Assembly: GCA_019873655.1 (NCBI GenBank)
Contig: JAIOAU010000007.1
Location: 62,001 to 126,000, forward strand
From: Chloroflexota bacterium
GTDB lineage: Bacteria > Chloroflexota > Anaerolineae > Anaerolineales > Villigracilaceae
DNA: 64,000 bases
Direction: 5' to 3'
Positions 1 through 9,881 of the stretch are shown here, piece after piece (position 1 is the stretch's first letter; the number at the start of each line of letters is the position of its first letter). Under the pieces are notes generated by a model, which was not told the origin of the DNA, did not search any database, and was given only the letters and a program-made list of their open reading frames with translations. The translations under genes were made by a program, and so were the position numbers.

Positions 1-702
<702 letters not shown>

Positions 703-706
<4 letters not shown>

Positions 707-1479
707 TCCCACACCTTCCAGGGGGCGCGTTTCTCCTGCCAGAGGTTTTCCAGCAGGCGTTTATCCCTCAGCGTATCCATGCACTGCCAGAAATCATCGT
801 GACGATAGCCTGCCAATTGCCGGTCGGCGGCCAGCGCCTCCAGGGCGTCGGCCTCGAGGCTGCTCTCGTCGCCCTTCAAATAATCGAAGATTCCCGGGTT
901 GAAGACCAGAAAACCGCCGTTGATCCACCCCTCGCCGATTTGGGGTTTCTCGATAAACGTGCTCACCAGATCGCCGTCGAAGACCAGGCCGCCGAAGCGC
1001 GCCGGCGGACGCACAGCCGTCACTGTGGCAATCCGGCCATGAGACTGATGGAAACGCAGCAGGGCGTGCAAATCCACATTGCTGACGCCATCCCCATAGG
1101 TCACCATAAACGTCTCCCCTCGCAGCCAGGGTTCCAGCCGCTTGACGCGCCCCCCCGTATAGGTGTTCAACCCGGTCTCGATCATGTGAATGGTCCAATC
1201 TTCACACTCACGGTCGCGGTTATAGACTTCCACCCGACGCTGGGCATAATCAATGGTCATGCTCCCGCCGAGTTCATATTGATCCCGAAAATAGCGCTTG
1301 ATTTCATTTCCTTTGTATCCCAAAGCGATCAAGAACTCTTTGAAACCATAATGAGCGTAATAGCGCATGATATGCCACAGAATCGGACGTCCGCCGATTT
1401 CCACCATGGGCTTGGGCCGGTTTTCCGTTTCCTCCGCCAAACGGGAACCAAACCCGCCCGCCAGAATGACAACTTTCAT
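703..1479 (-). CDS. rfbF: glucose-1-phosphate cytidylyltransferase
   Basis: Nucleotidyltransferase forming CDP-glucose from CTP and glucose 1-phosphate, the first step toward CDP-linked 6-deoxy or 3,6-dideoxy sugars. The 258-residue protein starts [17 protein letters not shown] and continues [19 protein letters not shown], the classic NTP-transferase signature; length fits RfbF. An upstream in-frame ATG at 1641 exists, but homology begins at 1479, where the start overlaps the stop of the aminotransferase gene (ATGA). The stop in turn overlaps the rfbG start. The 5' half has more A/T than the genes upstream of it, hinting that the rfbF-rfbG pair was joined to the wbp-like genes as a separate cassette (weak inference). 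Confidence 0.92.
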
Positions 1480-2597
1480 GGTTTCACTCCCAAAATTCCA
1501 AGACAAATCGACCGGACACGACCGCTGACTTCCTGCAGTTGACCCTCGGTCATTTCCGGATAGAGCGGCAGCGCCAACAATTCTTTGCTGGCCTGCTCGG
1601 CTACCGGGAACATCCCTTCCTGATGGCCCAGCGCCCGGCACGGCTCGGCCCGATGCAGCGGCTGGGGATAGTAGACCTCGCTGGCAATCCCTGCCTCGCG
1701 CAGCCGCTGCTGGAGTTCATCCCGCCGGGAGAACGAAATCACGTACAGATGATAAATGTGCGTGCGCCCCGGCGCCTCGACCGGCAGCCCCAGCGGCAGG
1801 TCGGCCAGGAGACGGTTGTACGCCGCGGCCAGTTCGCGGCGGCGGCGATTCCACTCGTCGATGTGGCGCAACTTGACCCGCAACACCGCCGCCTGCAATT
1901 CATCGAGCCGCGAATTGTAGCCCAGCATTTCGGGAAAATACTTCTTCTTCCAGCCGTGCGTGCGCAGCATGCGCATCGTTTCCGCCAGGCGGTCGTCGTT
2001 CGTGACGACCATGCCGCCGTCGCCGTAGCCGCCCAGGTTCTTGCTGGGGAAGAAACTCAGGCAGCCAACCTCCCCCATCGCGCCCGTCTTCCTGCCCCTG
2101 TACTCGGCGCCGAACGCCTGGGCGTTGTCCTCGATCACCGCCAGGCGATGCTTGCGCGCCAGCGCCAGAATCTCGTCCATGTCGGCCGGCTGGCCGTACA
2201 GGTGAACGGGAAGAATCGCCTTTGTCGCCGGCGTAATCGCCGCCTCGACCTGCTCGACCGCCATCAGATACGTCCCCGGCTGGACGTCCACGAACACCGG
2301 CCGCGCCCCCACCGAGAGAACCGCGCCCGCCGTGGCAAAGAAACTGTAGGCCGGGATGATGACCTCGTCCCCCGGCCCGACCTCAAGGGCGCGCAGAGCG
2401 ATGACCAGCGCGTCGGTGCCGGAGGCCACGCCGATGGCGTGTTTGACCCCCAGGTAGTTCGCCACTTCCTCTTCGAAAGCGGCCACCTGAGGTCCGAGAA
2501 TGAAGCGGCCCGACTCGATCACCGCCAAGACTGCCGCGTCGATTTCCTCCTTGATGGCGCGGTACTGGGCTGTCAAATCCACGAGGGGAATGTTCAC
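1476..2597 (-). CDS. DegT/DnrJ/EryC1/StrS PLP aminotransferase (WbpE-like)
   Basis: PLP-dependent sugar aminotransferase of 373 residues, probably aminating the 3-keto position of a UDP-sugar. Seen: the PLP-binding lysine K186 in SFFPSKNLGGYGDGG, the aspartate in IEDNAQAFGA (about D157), and SGTDALVIAL near residue 60. The lysine distinguishes it from RfbH-type dehydrases, which have histidine there. The start is a GTG at 2597 (VNIPLVDLTAQY) that overlaps the upstream acetyltransferase stop as GTGA. A longer reading upstream only covers that neighbour in another frame. With the wbpB-, wbpD- and wbpI-like genes around it, the natural role is the WbpE step of UDP-2,3-diacetamido-2,3-dideoxy-uronate synthesis (inference). 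Confidence 0.88.
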   Translation of the reverse strand: MNIPLVDLTAQYRAIKEEIDAAVLAVIESGRFILGPQVAAFEEEVANYLGVKHAIGVASGTDALVIALRALEVGPGDEVIIPAYSFFATAGAVLSVGARPVFVDVQPGTYLMAVEQVEAAITPATKAILPVHLYGQPADMDEILALARKHRLAVIEDNAQAFGAEYRGRKTGAMGEVGCLSFFPSKNLGGYGDGGMVVTNDDRLAETMRMLRTHGWKKKYFPEMLGYNSRLDELQAAVLRVKLRHIDEWNRRRRELAAAYNRLLADLPLGLPVEAPGRTHIYHLYVISFSRRDELQQRLREAGIASEVYYPQPLHRAEPCRALGHQEGMFPVAEQASKELLALPLYPEMTEGQLQEVSGRVRSICLGILGVKP

Positions 2598-3184
2598 GCC
2601 GCCTCCTCCACCGGAGAAACCATCAGGCCCTCTTTCCGGAACTCGCGCCCGCACGCCGTGCAGCGCGCCCGCTCTTCGCCCTCGATCCGCTCGAAGGGCA
2701 GGCGCACCCCGCACTGGCACATCCAGCCCTGGATTTTGCCCGGGTTGCCGTACACCAGCGCGTAGTCCGGGACGTCTCTGGTCACCACCGCCCCCGCGCC
2801 GATGAAACAGTACCGTCCCAGCGTCACGCCGCACACGATGGTGGCGTTGGCCCCGATGCTCGCCCCGCGCCTGACCAGCGTCGGCTGATACTCGTCCTTG
2901 CGGTTGACCTCGCTGCGCGGATTGACCACATTCGTGAAGACCATCGAAGGCCCCAGGAAGACGTCATCCTCGATCTGGACGCCGGTGTACACCGAAACGT
3001 TGTTCTGAATCTTGACGTTGTTGCCGATGGTGACGCGGCTGGCCACGAACACGTTCTGGCCGAGGTTGCAGCCTTTGCCGATCACGGCATCCTTCATGAT
3101 GTGGCAGAAATGCCAGATTTTGGTGCCCTCGCCGATGACAGCGCCCTCGTCCACGAAACTCGACTCATGCACGAAATAGTTCAT
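2594..3184 (-). CDS. wbpD: left-handed beta-helix N-acetyltransferase (WbpD-like) with C-terminal zinc ribbon
   Basis: Hexapeptide-repeat acyltransferase of 196 residues, probably acetylating the 3-amino group of a UDP-amino-uronate with acetyl-CoA. Imperfect hexapeptides run from about residue 12 (VIGEGTKIWHFCHIM, GCNLGQNVFVAS, IGNNVKIQNNVSVY) to about residue 135. The C-terminus carries CQC...CTAC cysteines, a small zinc-ribbon-like tail found in part of this family. Start and stop both overlap neighbours as ATGA/GTGA, within a coupled chain from the Gfo/Idh oxidoreductase to the aminotransferase. The gene set resembles Pseudomonas/Bordetella wbp/wlb, which supports the WbpD call; exact substrate is inferred from context. 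Confidence 0.87.
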   Translation of the reverse strand: MNYFVHESSFVDEGAVIGEGTKIWHFCHIMKDAVIGKGCNLGQNVFVASRVTIGNNVKIQNNVSVYTGVQIEDDVFLGPSMVFTNVVNPRSEVNRKDEYQPTLVRRGASIGANATIVCGVTLGRYCFIGAGAVVTRDVPDYALVYGNPGKIQGWMCQCGVRLPFERIEGEERARCTACGREFRKEGLMVSPVEEAA

Positions 3185-4143
3185 CCCGGACCTCCAGCCT
3201 GCTTCAACGCCGGATGGGCGTCCGAATCCGCCGCCACGACCTGCGCCGTGCGAATCCGATAGGTCAGTTCGATCGAAGGACGGGCTTCGGCGATGCCGAA
3301 GCCGCGCCCGGCCAGCGTCTCTTCATAGACGCGGGTGTGCAAATCGGTGAAGCCCTCCGAAAATTCCAGCGCCTCGCCGTCCACCACGATCGAACGGTGG
3401 GTGGTCTTCCCGGCCTCCCGCGCCTCGGGCGGCAAGTCCGCCGGGTCCACCGACAGGAACCACTTCACCCGCGCCCCTTCCAGTTCGACCCAGCCGCTCA
3501 CCCGCCGCTCGTCGGCGTGATAGACCTTGAGATCGCCGGCCGGGCCGAACAGCCACAGCAAAAGGTCGAACAGATGGATGCCGATATTGGTCGCCACTCC
3601 CCCCGATTTCTCCGCCTGTCCCTTCCAGGAGACGTGATACCAGTTGCCGCGGCTGGTGATGTACGTCAGCACCACCTCGCGCTGGCTGCGGCCGGGATTC
3701 TGCTGCAATTTGGCCTTCAGGGCGAGCAGCGCCGGATGGACGCGCAATTGCAGCACCGTGCTGATTCGGCGGCCCGTCTCGGCCTCCAGTTCGGCCAGGG
3801 CGTCCAGATTCCAGGGATTGATGACCAGCGGCTTCTCGCAAATCGCATCCGCCCCCACCCGCAGCGTCAGCCGGCAATGGGCGTCGTGGAGATAGTTCGG
3901 CGAGCAGATGCTCACGTAATGGACGCGATTCTCCGCCGGGCCGCGGCGCAGTTTCTCCAAATGGCGGTCGAAACGCTCGATCTCGGTGAAAAAGTGAATG
4001 TCGAAACCGAACTGGTCGAGAATCCCGACCGAATCTTTAGGATCTACCGCCGCCACCAGACGATTGCCGGTGTCGCGTATCGCCCGCAAATGACGCGGCG
4101 CTACATACCCGCCGACGCCGATGATTGCAAAATTATAGGCCAT
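3181..4143 (-). CDS. wbpB: Gfo/Idh/MocA-family UDP-amino-uronate 3-dehydrogenase (WbpB/WlbA-like)
   Basis: NAD-dependent sugar-nucleotide oxidoreductase of 320 residues. In the Wbp/Wlb pathway it oxidises C3 of UDP-GlcNAc-uronate so the aminotransferase can act. Seen: the N-terminal dinucleotide-binding motif AIIGVGGYVAPRHLRAIRDTGN, which closely resembles WbpB/WlbA, and the family motif ICEKPLVINPWNL with its catalytic lysine near residue 101. The stop overlaps the acetyltransferase start (ATGA). The gene lies 32 bp downstream of the MarR-like regulator on the same strand and is probably read from its promoter. No WbpA-type 6-dehydrogenase is in the window, so the substrate must come from elsewhere. 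Confidence 0.87.
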   Translation of the reverse strand: MAYNFAIIGVGGYVAPRHLRAIRDTGNRLVAAVDPKDSVGILDQFGFDIHFFTEIERFDRHLEKLRRGPAENRVHYVSICSPNYLHDAHCRLTLRVGADAICEKPLVINPWNLDALAELEAETGRRISTVLQLRVHPALLALKAKLQQNPGRSQREVVLTYITSRGNWYHVSWKGQAEKSGGVATNIGIHLFDLLLWLFGPAGDLKVYHADERRVSGWVELEGARVKWFLSVDPADLPPEAREAGKTTHRSIVVDGEALEFSEGFTDLHTRVYEETLAGRGFGIAEARPSIELTYRIRTAQVVAADSDAHPALKQAGGPG

Positions 4144-4175
4144 CGAATCACCGTTCCTTCTTCAGACCGCCTCCG

Positions 4176-4679
4176 TCATCCCTGCCTGCTTCGCGGCTGG
4201 ACGATCTCTTCGACCGCCGCCGGATAGATCGCCCGGTAGCCCTCCTGCTCGTGCCGCAAAATCACCGCATCGGCAGTCGCCTCCAGCGAGAGGCCAGCCT
4301 CGATGCACGTCAGGCGCAGGATGTCCATAATTTCATCGTCTCCGTCCAAATGGACGTGGGAAACGCCCTCGGCCTTCAACTGGGCGACCAGGGCCTTGGC
4401 CTGCTGACGAAAGGATTGATAGACGCGCAGCGAGTCCTTGGCGTATTGCAGCGCCCGCTGGGTGAAGACCGCCATGCCTTCCGGCGTCAGGTCATATTGC
4501 AGGCGCGTGCGGCTCAAGTGCGAGACCTTGACCCAGCCGCGATTGATCAGCCGCTTGATGTACCAGTTCACGCTGCCGACGGCCAGTCCCAGCCGCTGTG
4601 AAAGCGTCGCCTGGGTGACCAGCGAATCGCGGGCAATCTCGTTCAAGACCTCGTACTCGTGGCGTTCGGTATCGGCCAT
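4176..4679 (-). CDS. EPS-associated MarR-type winged-helix regulator
   Basis: Winged-helix DNA-binding protein of about 167 residues. The N-terminal 80 residues (YEVLNEIARDSLVTQATLSQ, then LGLAVGSVNWYIKRLINRGW and LTPEGM) match the MarR-like regulators found with polysaccharide operons. The C-terminal half (DGDDEIMDILRLTCIEAG) is extra and may sense a ligand. I prefer the ATG at 4679 over the one at 4691, because the -10 box at 4703-4708 would leave only about 5 nt of leader for 4691. No clear Shine-Dalgarno is seen for either. It sits between the wbpI-like and wbpB-like genes, reads with them, and presumably controls this operon. Confidence 0.75.
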   Translation of the reverse strand: MADTERHEYEVLNEIARDSLVTQATLSQRLGLAVGSVNWYIKRLINRGWVKVSHLSRTRLQYDLTPEGMAVFTQRALQYAKDSLRVYQSFRQQAKALVAQLKAEGVSHVHLDGDDEIMDILRLTCIEAGLSLEATADAVILRHEQEGYRAIYPAAVEEIVQPRSRQG

Positions 4680-4702
4680 GGGATTCAGCATTCAGTTTTT
4701 GA

Positions 4703-4731
4703 ATTCTCACACAGAAAGCGGACTTTGTCAA
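4703..4731 (-). promoter_or_regulatory. sigma-A-type promoter for the regulator and downstream wbp/rfb genes
   Basis: On the minus strand, TTGACA (4726-4731), a 17-bp spacer, then GAGAAT (4703-4708). The -35 is perfect and the -10 matches 4 of 6. It lies in the 52-bp gap before the MarR-like gene, so the five coupled sugar genes downstream can be expressed independently of the glycosyltransferases upstream. Confidence 0.6.
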
Positions 4732-4743
4732 GCGTTAGGGAAA

Positions 4744-5811
4744 TCAGATTCGGGCGCGCAGGAGGTCACAGATTTTTTCGGCCGCGTGACCGTCTCCATA
4801 CAGCGGCGGACGTTCCGCCGGCGGCCGCCAGTCCACGTAAGCGGACAGAATCCGGTCCGGATCGGCCCCCGCGAGACGATTCCAGCCTGCCTCGACCGTC
4901 TCCACCCACTCGGTCTCCTCCCGCAGGGTGATGCAGCGCACCCCGGCCAGATAGGCCTCCTTCTGAATTCCGCCCGAGTCCGTCAGGATGCACTCGGCGT
5001 TTTCCTCCAGAATCAGCATGTCGAGGTAGCCGACCGGCTCGAGCGCGGTGACGTTTGCGGGGATGGAAATGCCGAATTGCGCCAGCAGTTTGCGGGTGCG
5101 CGGATGGAGCGGCAAAATGACCGGGATCGGCAATCGCCCCAAAGCGGCGAAGATGCCGCCCAGATTCGCGGCGTCGTCGGTGTTGCCGGCGCGGTGGACG
5201 GTCGCCAGGGCGTAGTTCCCTCGGCGGAGGCCCAGGCGGCGCAAGATGTCGGAGCGGGCGCGCGCCGTCGCCAGATTGTAGAGAAACGCGTCGTACATGA
5301 CATCCCCCACCAGATGGACGCCCTCCCGAATCCCCTCCTGCGCGAGATTACGAACCGCCGCTTCGGTCGGACAGAAGAGAAGATTCGCAAGATGATCGGC
5401 AACGAGGCGATTGATCTCCTCGGGCATCGCCCGGTTGAAGGACCTCAGGCCGGCCTCCACGTGAGCGAGCGGGATGCCTGCTTTGGCCGCCGCCAGCGCC
5501 CCCGCCAGGGTGGAATTCGTATCACCGTAAACAAGCACCAGGTCGGGTTTCATCTCGGCCAGAGTCCGCTCGAGGGCGATCAACATCTGGCCGGTCTGCT
5601 CGCCATGCGAGCCGCTGCCGATTCCCAGATTACAGACCGGAGCCGGGAGGCCCATCTCGGCAAAGAAAATCTCCGACATGCCGTAGTCGTAATGCTGGCC
5701 GGTGTGAATCAGGCGCTCGTCGAAGTGACCGACCAGGGCGCGCGAGACCGGCGCGGCCTTGATGAACTGCGGACGCGCCCCCACAATCGAAGCGATGACC
5801 TTAACGCTCAT
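4744..5811 (-). CDS. wbpI: UDP-N-acetylglucosamine 2-epimerase family (WbpI/WecB-like)
   Basis: Non-hydrolysing UDP-sugar 2-epimerase of 355 residues. Seen: SIVGARPQFIKAAPVSRAL at the N-terminus, HTGQHYDYGMS, VYGDTNSTLAGALAAAK, HVEAGLRSFNRAMPEEINR, and the C-terminal LTDSGGIQKEAYLAG, all family hallmarks. The gene set around it (B, D and E-type enzymes) favours the WbpI role, epimerising UDP-2,3-diacetamido-2,3-dideoxyglucuronate to the manno form, over housekeeping WecB. Its start overlaps the end of the GT4 gene by 11 bp. It is the last gene of the upstream block; a new promoter follows in the gap downstream. Confidence 0.88.
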   Translation of the reverse strand: MSVKVIASIVGARPQFIKAAPVSRALVGHFDERLIHTGQHYDYGMSEIFFAEMGLPAPVCNLGIGSGSHGEQTGQMLIALERTLAEMKPDLVLVYGDTNSTLAGALAAAKAGIPLAHVEAGLRSFNRAMPEEINRLVADHLANLLFCPTEAAVRNLAQEGIREGVHLVGDVMYDAFLYNLATARARSDILRRLGLRRGNYALATVHRAGNTDDAANLGGIFAALGRLPIPVILPLHPRTRKLLAQFGISIPANVTALEPVGYLDMLILEENAECILTDSGGIQKEAYLAGVRCITLREETEWVETVEAGWNRLAGADPDRILSAYVDWRPPAERPPLYGDGHAAEKICDLLRARI

Positions 5812-6934
5812 CGAGAATTTCCTGGAAGAGGGTTTCGTACCGTTCGACCACCCGCCGCAGGTCGAAGGCGGCCGCTTTTTCGCGGCTCGCCCGCTTGCAC
5901 CCCCGCAGACGGGCCGGATCGCTCAGCAACGGTCGCAACGCCGCCGAAAATTCGGACGGGCGGGCGCGGCCCACCAGGAAACCGTTTTGCCCGTCCTCGA
6001 CGACGTCCACAAACCCGCCGATTTGACTGGCGACGATCGCCAGGCCGCAAGCCAGCGCCTGGACGGCCACCACCGGCAATCCCTCCGAACGCGAAGGCAT
6101 GAAAAGGATGTCGCTCTTGGAGAACCATTCGGCCACCTGCTCGGGGGTCAGCCAGCCCGTCAGCGTGATGCGGTCATCCAGGCCATGCTCGCCAATGAGG
6201 CGCTCCACCTCGCCGCGCAGGGGACCGTCGCCGATGAGAACGGCCTGCCACGGCAGGTCTTTCAATTCGGCCAGGCTGCGCACGATTTGGAGAGGGTCTT
6301 TTTGCGGGACGAAGCGCCCGGCAAAGACGATGCGGGGCGGCGCGGCCGGTTCCTCCGGCGAGGCCGAAACCGCCTCGAGGTCGACGCCGTTGTACACGAC
6401 CTCGATGGCGACCGGATAATGCTGCTGCGCCAGGCGGCGGGTGTACTCGCTGACGGCGACGACGCGCCGGGCGTCGCGCCAGATGGGGCGGGTAAACGGA
6501 TAGACCCAGCGGAACCACTTGCCGGTCTTCTCCGGCACGCCGCCGGGCACATCGCCCAGATGGGCCGTCAAGAGGTAAGGAAGGCCGGTCAGGCGCGAGA
6601 GAATCCAGGCCAGCGCCCCGGCCGGGACGGCAAAGTGCACATGAATCAGGTCCGGCTTCCACTGCCGAATCAGCCGCAGACCGGCGGCCAGCCCCGCCAG
6701 GAGATAAGCGCCCATCGGCAGCAGGCCGGCGCGGAAAGCCTCCCGCCGCAGGGAGGGCAGGCGCGCCACCTCCAGGCCGTCGATCGTTTCGCGGCGCGGC
6801 AGGCCGGGCAGGTGGGCGGTCAGCACCGTCACCTGATGACCGCGCCGGACGAGGCCGCGGCCAATATCCTGGGCGGCGCGTCCGCCCCCGCCGCCGACCG
6901 GCGGGAACTCATGAATGAGCGTCAGAATCTTCAT
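5801..6934 (-). CDS. GT4 family glycosyltransferase
   Basis: Retaining GT-B glycosyltransferase of 377 residues, cytoplasmic or peripheral at the membrane. Seen: the N-terminal donor-fold start MKILTLIHEFPPVGGGGGRAAQDIG, and the nucleotide-binding C-terminal domain with IVFAGRFVPQKDPLQIVRSL and SRSEGLPVVAVQALACGLAI (the ExxxxxxxE region). The sugar donor cannot be read from sequence. It overlaps the downstream epimerase by 11 bp and the upstream GT2 gene by 4 bp (ATGA), so it belongs to the same glycan operon. Confidence 0.88.
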   Translation of the reverse strand: MKILTLIHEFPPVGGGGGRAAQDIGRGLVRRGHQVTVLTAHLPGLPRRETIDGLEVARLPSLRREAFRAGLLPMGAYLLAGLAAGLRLIRQWKPDLIHVHFAVPAGALAWILSRLTGLPYLLTAHLGDVPGGVPEKTGKWFRWVYPFTRPIWRDARRVVAVSEYTRRLAQQHYPVAIEVVYNGVDLEAVSASPEEPAAPPRIVFAGRFVPQKDPLQIVRSLAELKDLPWQAVLIGDGPLRGEVERLIGEHGLDDRITLTGWLTPEQVAEWFSKSDILFMPSRSEGLPVVAVQALACGLAIVASQIGGFVDVVEDGQNGFLVGRARPSEFSAALRPLLSDPARLRGCKRASREKAAAFDLRRVVERYETLFQEILDER

Positions 6935-7911
6935 GGACGGTCGTCGTCCGACGGCGGGACATTGAGCGTCTCGCGCACCCGGTAGGTCGGTTTGCGCTGC
7001 GATTCGTAGTAGGTGCGCACGAGCATCTCGGCAATCAGCCCCATCAGAATGGACTGGAAGCCGAGAATGAAGAACATGGCGCTCATCTGGAAGAACGGCG
7101 AGGTGAAGGGAGAAATGCCAAAGGCTATGCGGCGAATCATCAGGAAAAGGATGGTCGCCGCGCTGATGAGCATCAGCCCGACGCCCGTCCCGCCGAAGAG
7201 ATAGATGGGTTTGTGGAAATAACTGAGCAGGAAGCGCACCGTTAGCAGGTCGAGGATGACCTTGAGCGTGCGTTCCAGCCCGTACTTCGTCTTGCCGTAG
7301 CGGCGGGGATGGTGGCGCACCGGCATTTCGGTGATCTTTGCCCCGGCGGCGTAAGCATAGACCGGGATGAAGCGGTGCATCTCACCGTAGAGACGGAAGC
7401 CACCCAACACCTCGCGGCGGTAGGCCTTGAGCGTGCAACCGTAATCGTGAAGATGGACGCCCGTCACCCAGGAGATGAGCGAGTTGGCGATCCGCGAAGG
7501 CAGGGTGCGGGTCAGGAAGGCGTCCTTGCGCTCCTTGCGCCAGCCGCTGACCGCATCGTAGCCCTCGTCCAGTTTTTCCAGCAGGAGGGGGATGTCGGCG
7601 GGATCGTTCTGCAAGTCGGCGTCCAGCAGGACCAGGATGTCGCCCTGGGCGTAATCGATGCCGGCGGCGATGGCGGCCGTCTGGCCGAAGTTGCGGCGCA
7701 GGATGACGACGCGCACGTGACCGGCGTCCTGGGCGGCCAGCCGCTGCAGGACCTCGCAACTTCCGTCCTGGCTGCCGTCGTCCACGAAGATCACCTCCCA
7801 GGGATGGGGCAGCGGGTTGAGGGCGGCGTGCAGGGCGTCGAACAGGAGGGGCAGGTTGTCCACCTCGTTGTAAACCGGGATGACGACGGAGAGAGTTTTC
7901 TGAGTTTTCAT
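6931..7911 (-). CDS. polyprenyl-phosphate glycosyltransferase (DPM1-like GT2) with C-terminal membrane segments
   Basis: GT2 protein of 326 residues, likely charging a polyprenyl phosphate with a sugar to make the lipid-linked donor used by the PMT-like enzyme encoded just upstream. Seen: VVIPVYNEVDNLP at the start, FVDDGSQDGS, the metal-binding LLDADLQNDPAD, and two hydrophobic segments near residues 235-260 and 270-295 (YLFGGTGVGLMLISAATILF and MFFILGFQSILMGLIAEML). The ATGA overlap with the upstream membrane glycosyltransferase supports functional pairing. Confidence 0.87.
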   Translation of the reverse strand: MKTQKTLSVVIPVYNEVDNLPLLFDALHAALNPLPHPWEVIFVDDGSQDGSCEVLQRLAAQDAGHVRVVILRRNFGQTAAIAAGIDYAQGDILVLLDADLQNDPADIPLLLEKLDEGYDAVSGWRKERKDAFLTRTLPSRIANSLISWVTGVHLHDYGCTLKAYRREVLGGFRLYGEMHRFIPVYAYAAGAKITEMPVRHHPRRYGKTKYGLERTLKVILDLLTVRFLLSYFHKPIYLFGGTGVGLMLISAATILFLMIRRIAFGISPFTSPFFQMSAMFFILGFQSILMGLIAEMLVRTYYESQRKPTYRVRETLNVPPSDDDRP

Positions 7912-9800
7912 TTTCGGTAGAAGATATAGAGACGGTCTTCAGCCGGACAGGCGTAGAAGTCCAGCGGGATTTGAAGTTGTACGAGGCCTTGCGGCGCGAT
8001 GTACTCATCGTTCCAATCGTGGTAACGGTTCTCGGCGATGACGAAGACCTCGGCCTGCTCGCGCCACTGCCGGGCAATCGCCTCGTTCCAGTAGCCGTCC
8101 CGCAACAGACTGTCGGGATCGCCGCCGACCTCAAAATTGTAGCGGTCGTTGACCTGCGGCGGCAGGAGAACGACGCCCGGCGTGTAGAGCAGCGGCATGG
8201 CCGCCACGCGCCCATCGATGTAGATGCGCGTCCCGGGCGGGGCGACCGTCGCCAGCAGCGCGCCGATGCGCTCGTGCGAGCGAATCACATCCGTCTCACA
8301 GACCAGGCTCGGCGGCAGGGCGTTCACGATGGGCGTGGAGACGAAGCCCAGCGCCAGGAGAACGCAGGCGGCGAAATAGCCAAAACGCCCGCCAGCCCGC
8401 CAGCGCGCCGAGCGGTGATAGATGACGAACAAAACCAACGCCAGCAGGACGCCGATCAGCAAGCCAAAGACCGGCGGCGTGTACATCCGGGCGGCGTCGT
8501 ACTCGACGTGAAATTTGTTCGCCAGGATGTCCCACAGCGTCGCCCCGCCGGAGAGGATGCGTCCCTCGCGCAGGCGCGGGACCGGCAGCCGCAGCAGCCC
8601 GGCCCCGATCTGCTCGAACAGCGAGAAGAAGACCGCCGCCCAGGCCGCCAGGAAGACGATCCCCGCCGCCCCCTGCATCAGCCAGGACGGACGCCGGTTC
8701 CAGCCGCCCAGCGAGACGGCCACCAGAAGCAGGCCGGCGTTGCTGAAGAAGGCCAGGTAAGGCGAGAAACAATAAATGCAATAATCCTGCATCAGCGAGG
8801 CCCAGGCGTGGGCCAGCGTCAGGACGAAGAAGACGAGCGCCAGGAACACGGCGGCGCGGACATGCGACCGGCTGCGCCATGCGCCCCGCTTCGGCCAGAG
8901 CAGGAGGGTCAACAGCCCGCCGACCAGGGGGATGAAATAGACGCGCAGGCCGACCGACAGGCTGTGCAGGCGCGTCACCAGCGGCTGGGACTCGGTCACG
9001 GCGGCCGCGGCGGCCGCCGCCTCCGAGACCGCGTCCGCCGCCGGGGCGGCAGAGGAGGATTCGTAGAGGCCAGCCGGCAGGGGGAAGGGCAGCCAATTGG
9101 CCCACAGGCGCAGAATCTCCGGCCAGTAGAGCCAGTGACCCACGCCCACCACCGCGAGCATGCTCGTCAGAGAAATCAGGGCTTTCTTCCAGCCGTGTTC
9201 CCAGAACACATAGAGGAACAGAAGCGGCAGGACGAAGACCATGTTCTCGCGCGTCAACACCATCACGCCTGCCAGCGCGGAGCCAAGGGCGATTTGCCAG
9301 CCGGGCCGCCCCTCGCCCAGGGAGAGAACCAGCGTCCAGGTCAACAGGCAGGCGACCAGAATCTGGGAGGCCGCCGCCCCGTAGAGCGAGAGCAGCGCCG
9401 GGTTGAGCGCCAGCGCCCAGACGGCCCCCGCCGCCAGCCAGCGGTTCCCCAGCCGCCGCGCCGCCAGCCAGACCCCCAGCACGGTCAGCGCGCCGAGCAA
9501 AATGGCAAAATAGCGCCCCGTCCGCAACCCAGGCCCGAACAACTGCTCCACCCAGCCCCAGATGAGGAAGGAAAGAGGCATCTTGTTGACCCAGAACCCG
9601 TAGGGCTGGAACGGTTCATAGACCCCCGTGGCAAAGAGATAGCCCTTGAGGAGATAAGAAGCCTCGTCCAAGTCGGGCGGGAACGTGTGAGCGATATTCC
9701 AGGCGCGCGCCAGGAAAAGCAACCCGCCCAACAGCGCGGTCGCATCTGGCAAGAAACGTTGTGTTGCAGAACGGAGAAAAAATGTCCGCAGGCGTTTCAT
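7908..9800 (-). CDS. PMT/ArnT-like membrane glycosyltransferase
   Basis: Integral membrane GT-C enzyme of about 630 residues using a polyprenyl-phosphate sugar to modify surface glycan or protein. Seen: many hydrophobic segments through residue 500, an early acidic motif FPPDLDEASYLLKG typical of the catalytic first loop, and a soluble C-terminal tail. I choose the ATG at 9800 (MKRLRTFFLRSATQRF). The upstream in-frame ATG near 9899 lies inside the promoter (between -35 and -10), so it cannot be in the message from that promoter. An Ala-rich stretch near the middle is probably an external loop. It heads the minus-strand glycan operon. Confidence 0.85.
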   Translation of the reverse strand: MKRLRTFFLRSATQRFLPDATALLGGLLFLARAWNIAHTFPPDLDEASYLLKGYLFATGVYEPFQPYGFWVNKMPLSFLIWGWVEQLFGPGLRTGRYFAILLGALTVLGVWLAARRLGNRWLAAGAVWALALNPALLSLYGAAASQILVACLLTWTLVLSLGEGRPGWQIALGSALAGVMVLTRENMVFVLPLLFLYVFWEHGWKKALISLTSMLAVVGVGHWLYWPEILRLWANWLPFPLPAGLYESSSAAPAADAVSEAAAAAAAVTESQPLVTRLHSLSVGLRVYFIPLVGGLLTLLLWPKRGAWRSRSHVRAAVFLALVFFVLTLAHAWASLMQDYCIYCFSPYLAFFSNAGLLLVAVSLGGWNRRPSWLMQGAAGIVFLAAWAAVFFSLFEQIGAGLLRLPVPRLREGRILSGGATLWDILANKFHVEYDAARMYTPPVFGLLIGVLLALVLFVIYHRSARWRAGGRFGYFAACVLLALGFVSTPIVNALPPSLVCETDVIRSHERIGALLATVAPPGTRIYIDGRVAAMPLLYTPGVVLLPPQVNDRYNFEVGGDPDSLLRDGYWNEAIARQWREQAEVFVIAENRYHDWNDEYIAPQGLVQLQIPLDFYACPAEDRLYIFYRK

Positions 9801-9881
9801 CGAAGGGGAACTCCCTGAAGGCTCGGCCGCATCCGGCGCAATCTCGGCCCGGTTGCTCGTTCCAGCCGGAAGACCGGTTGA

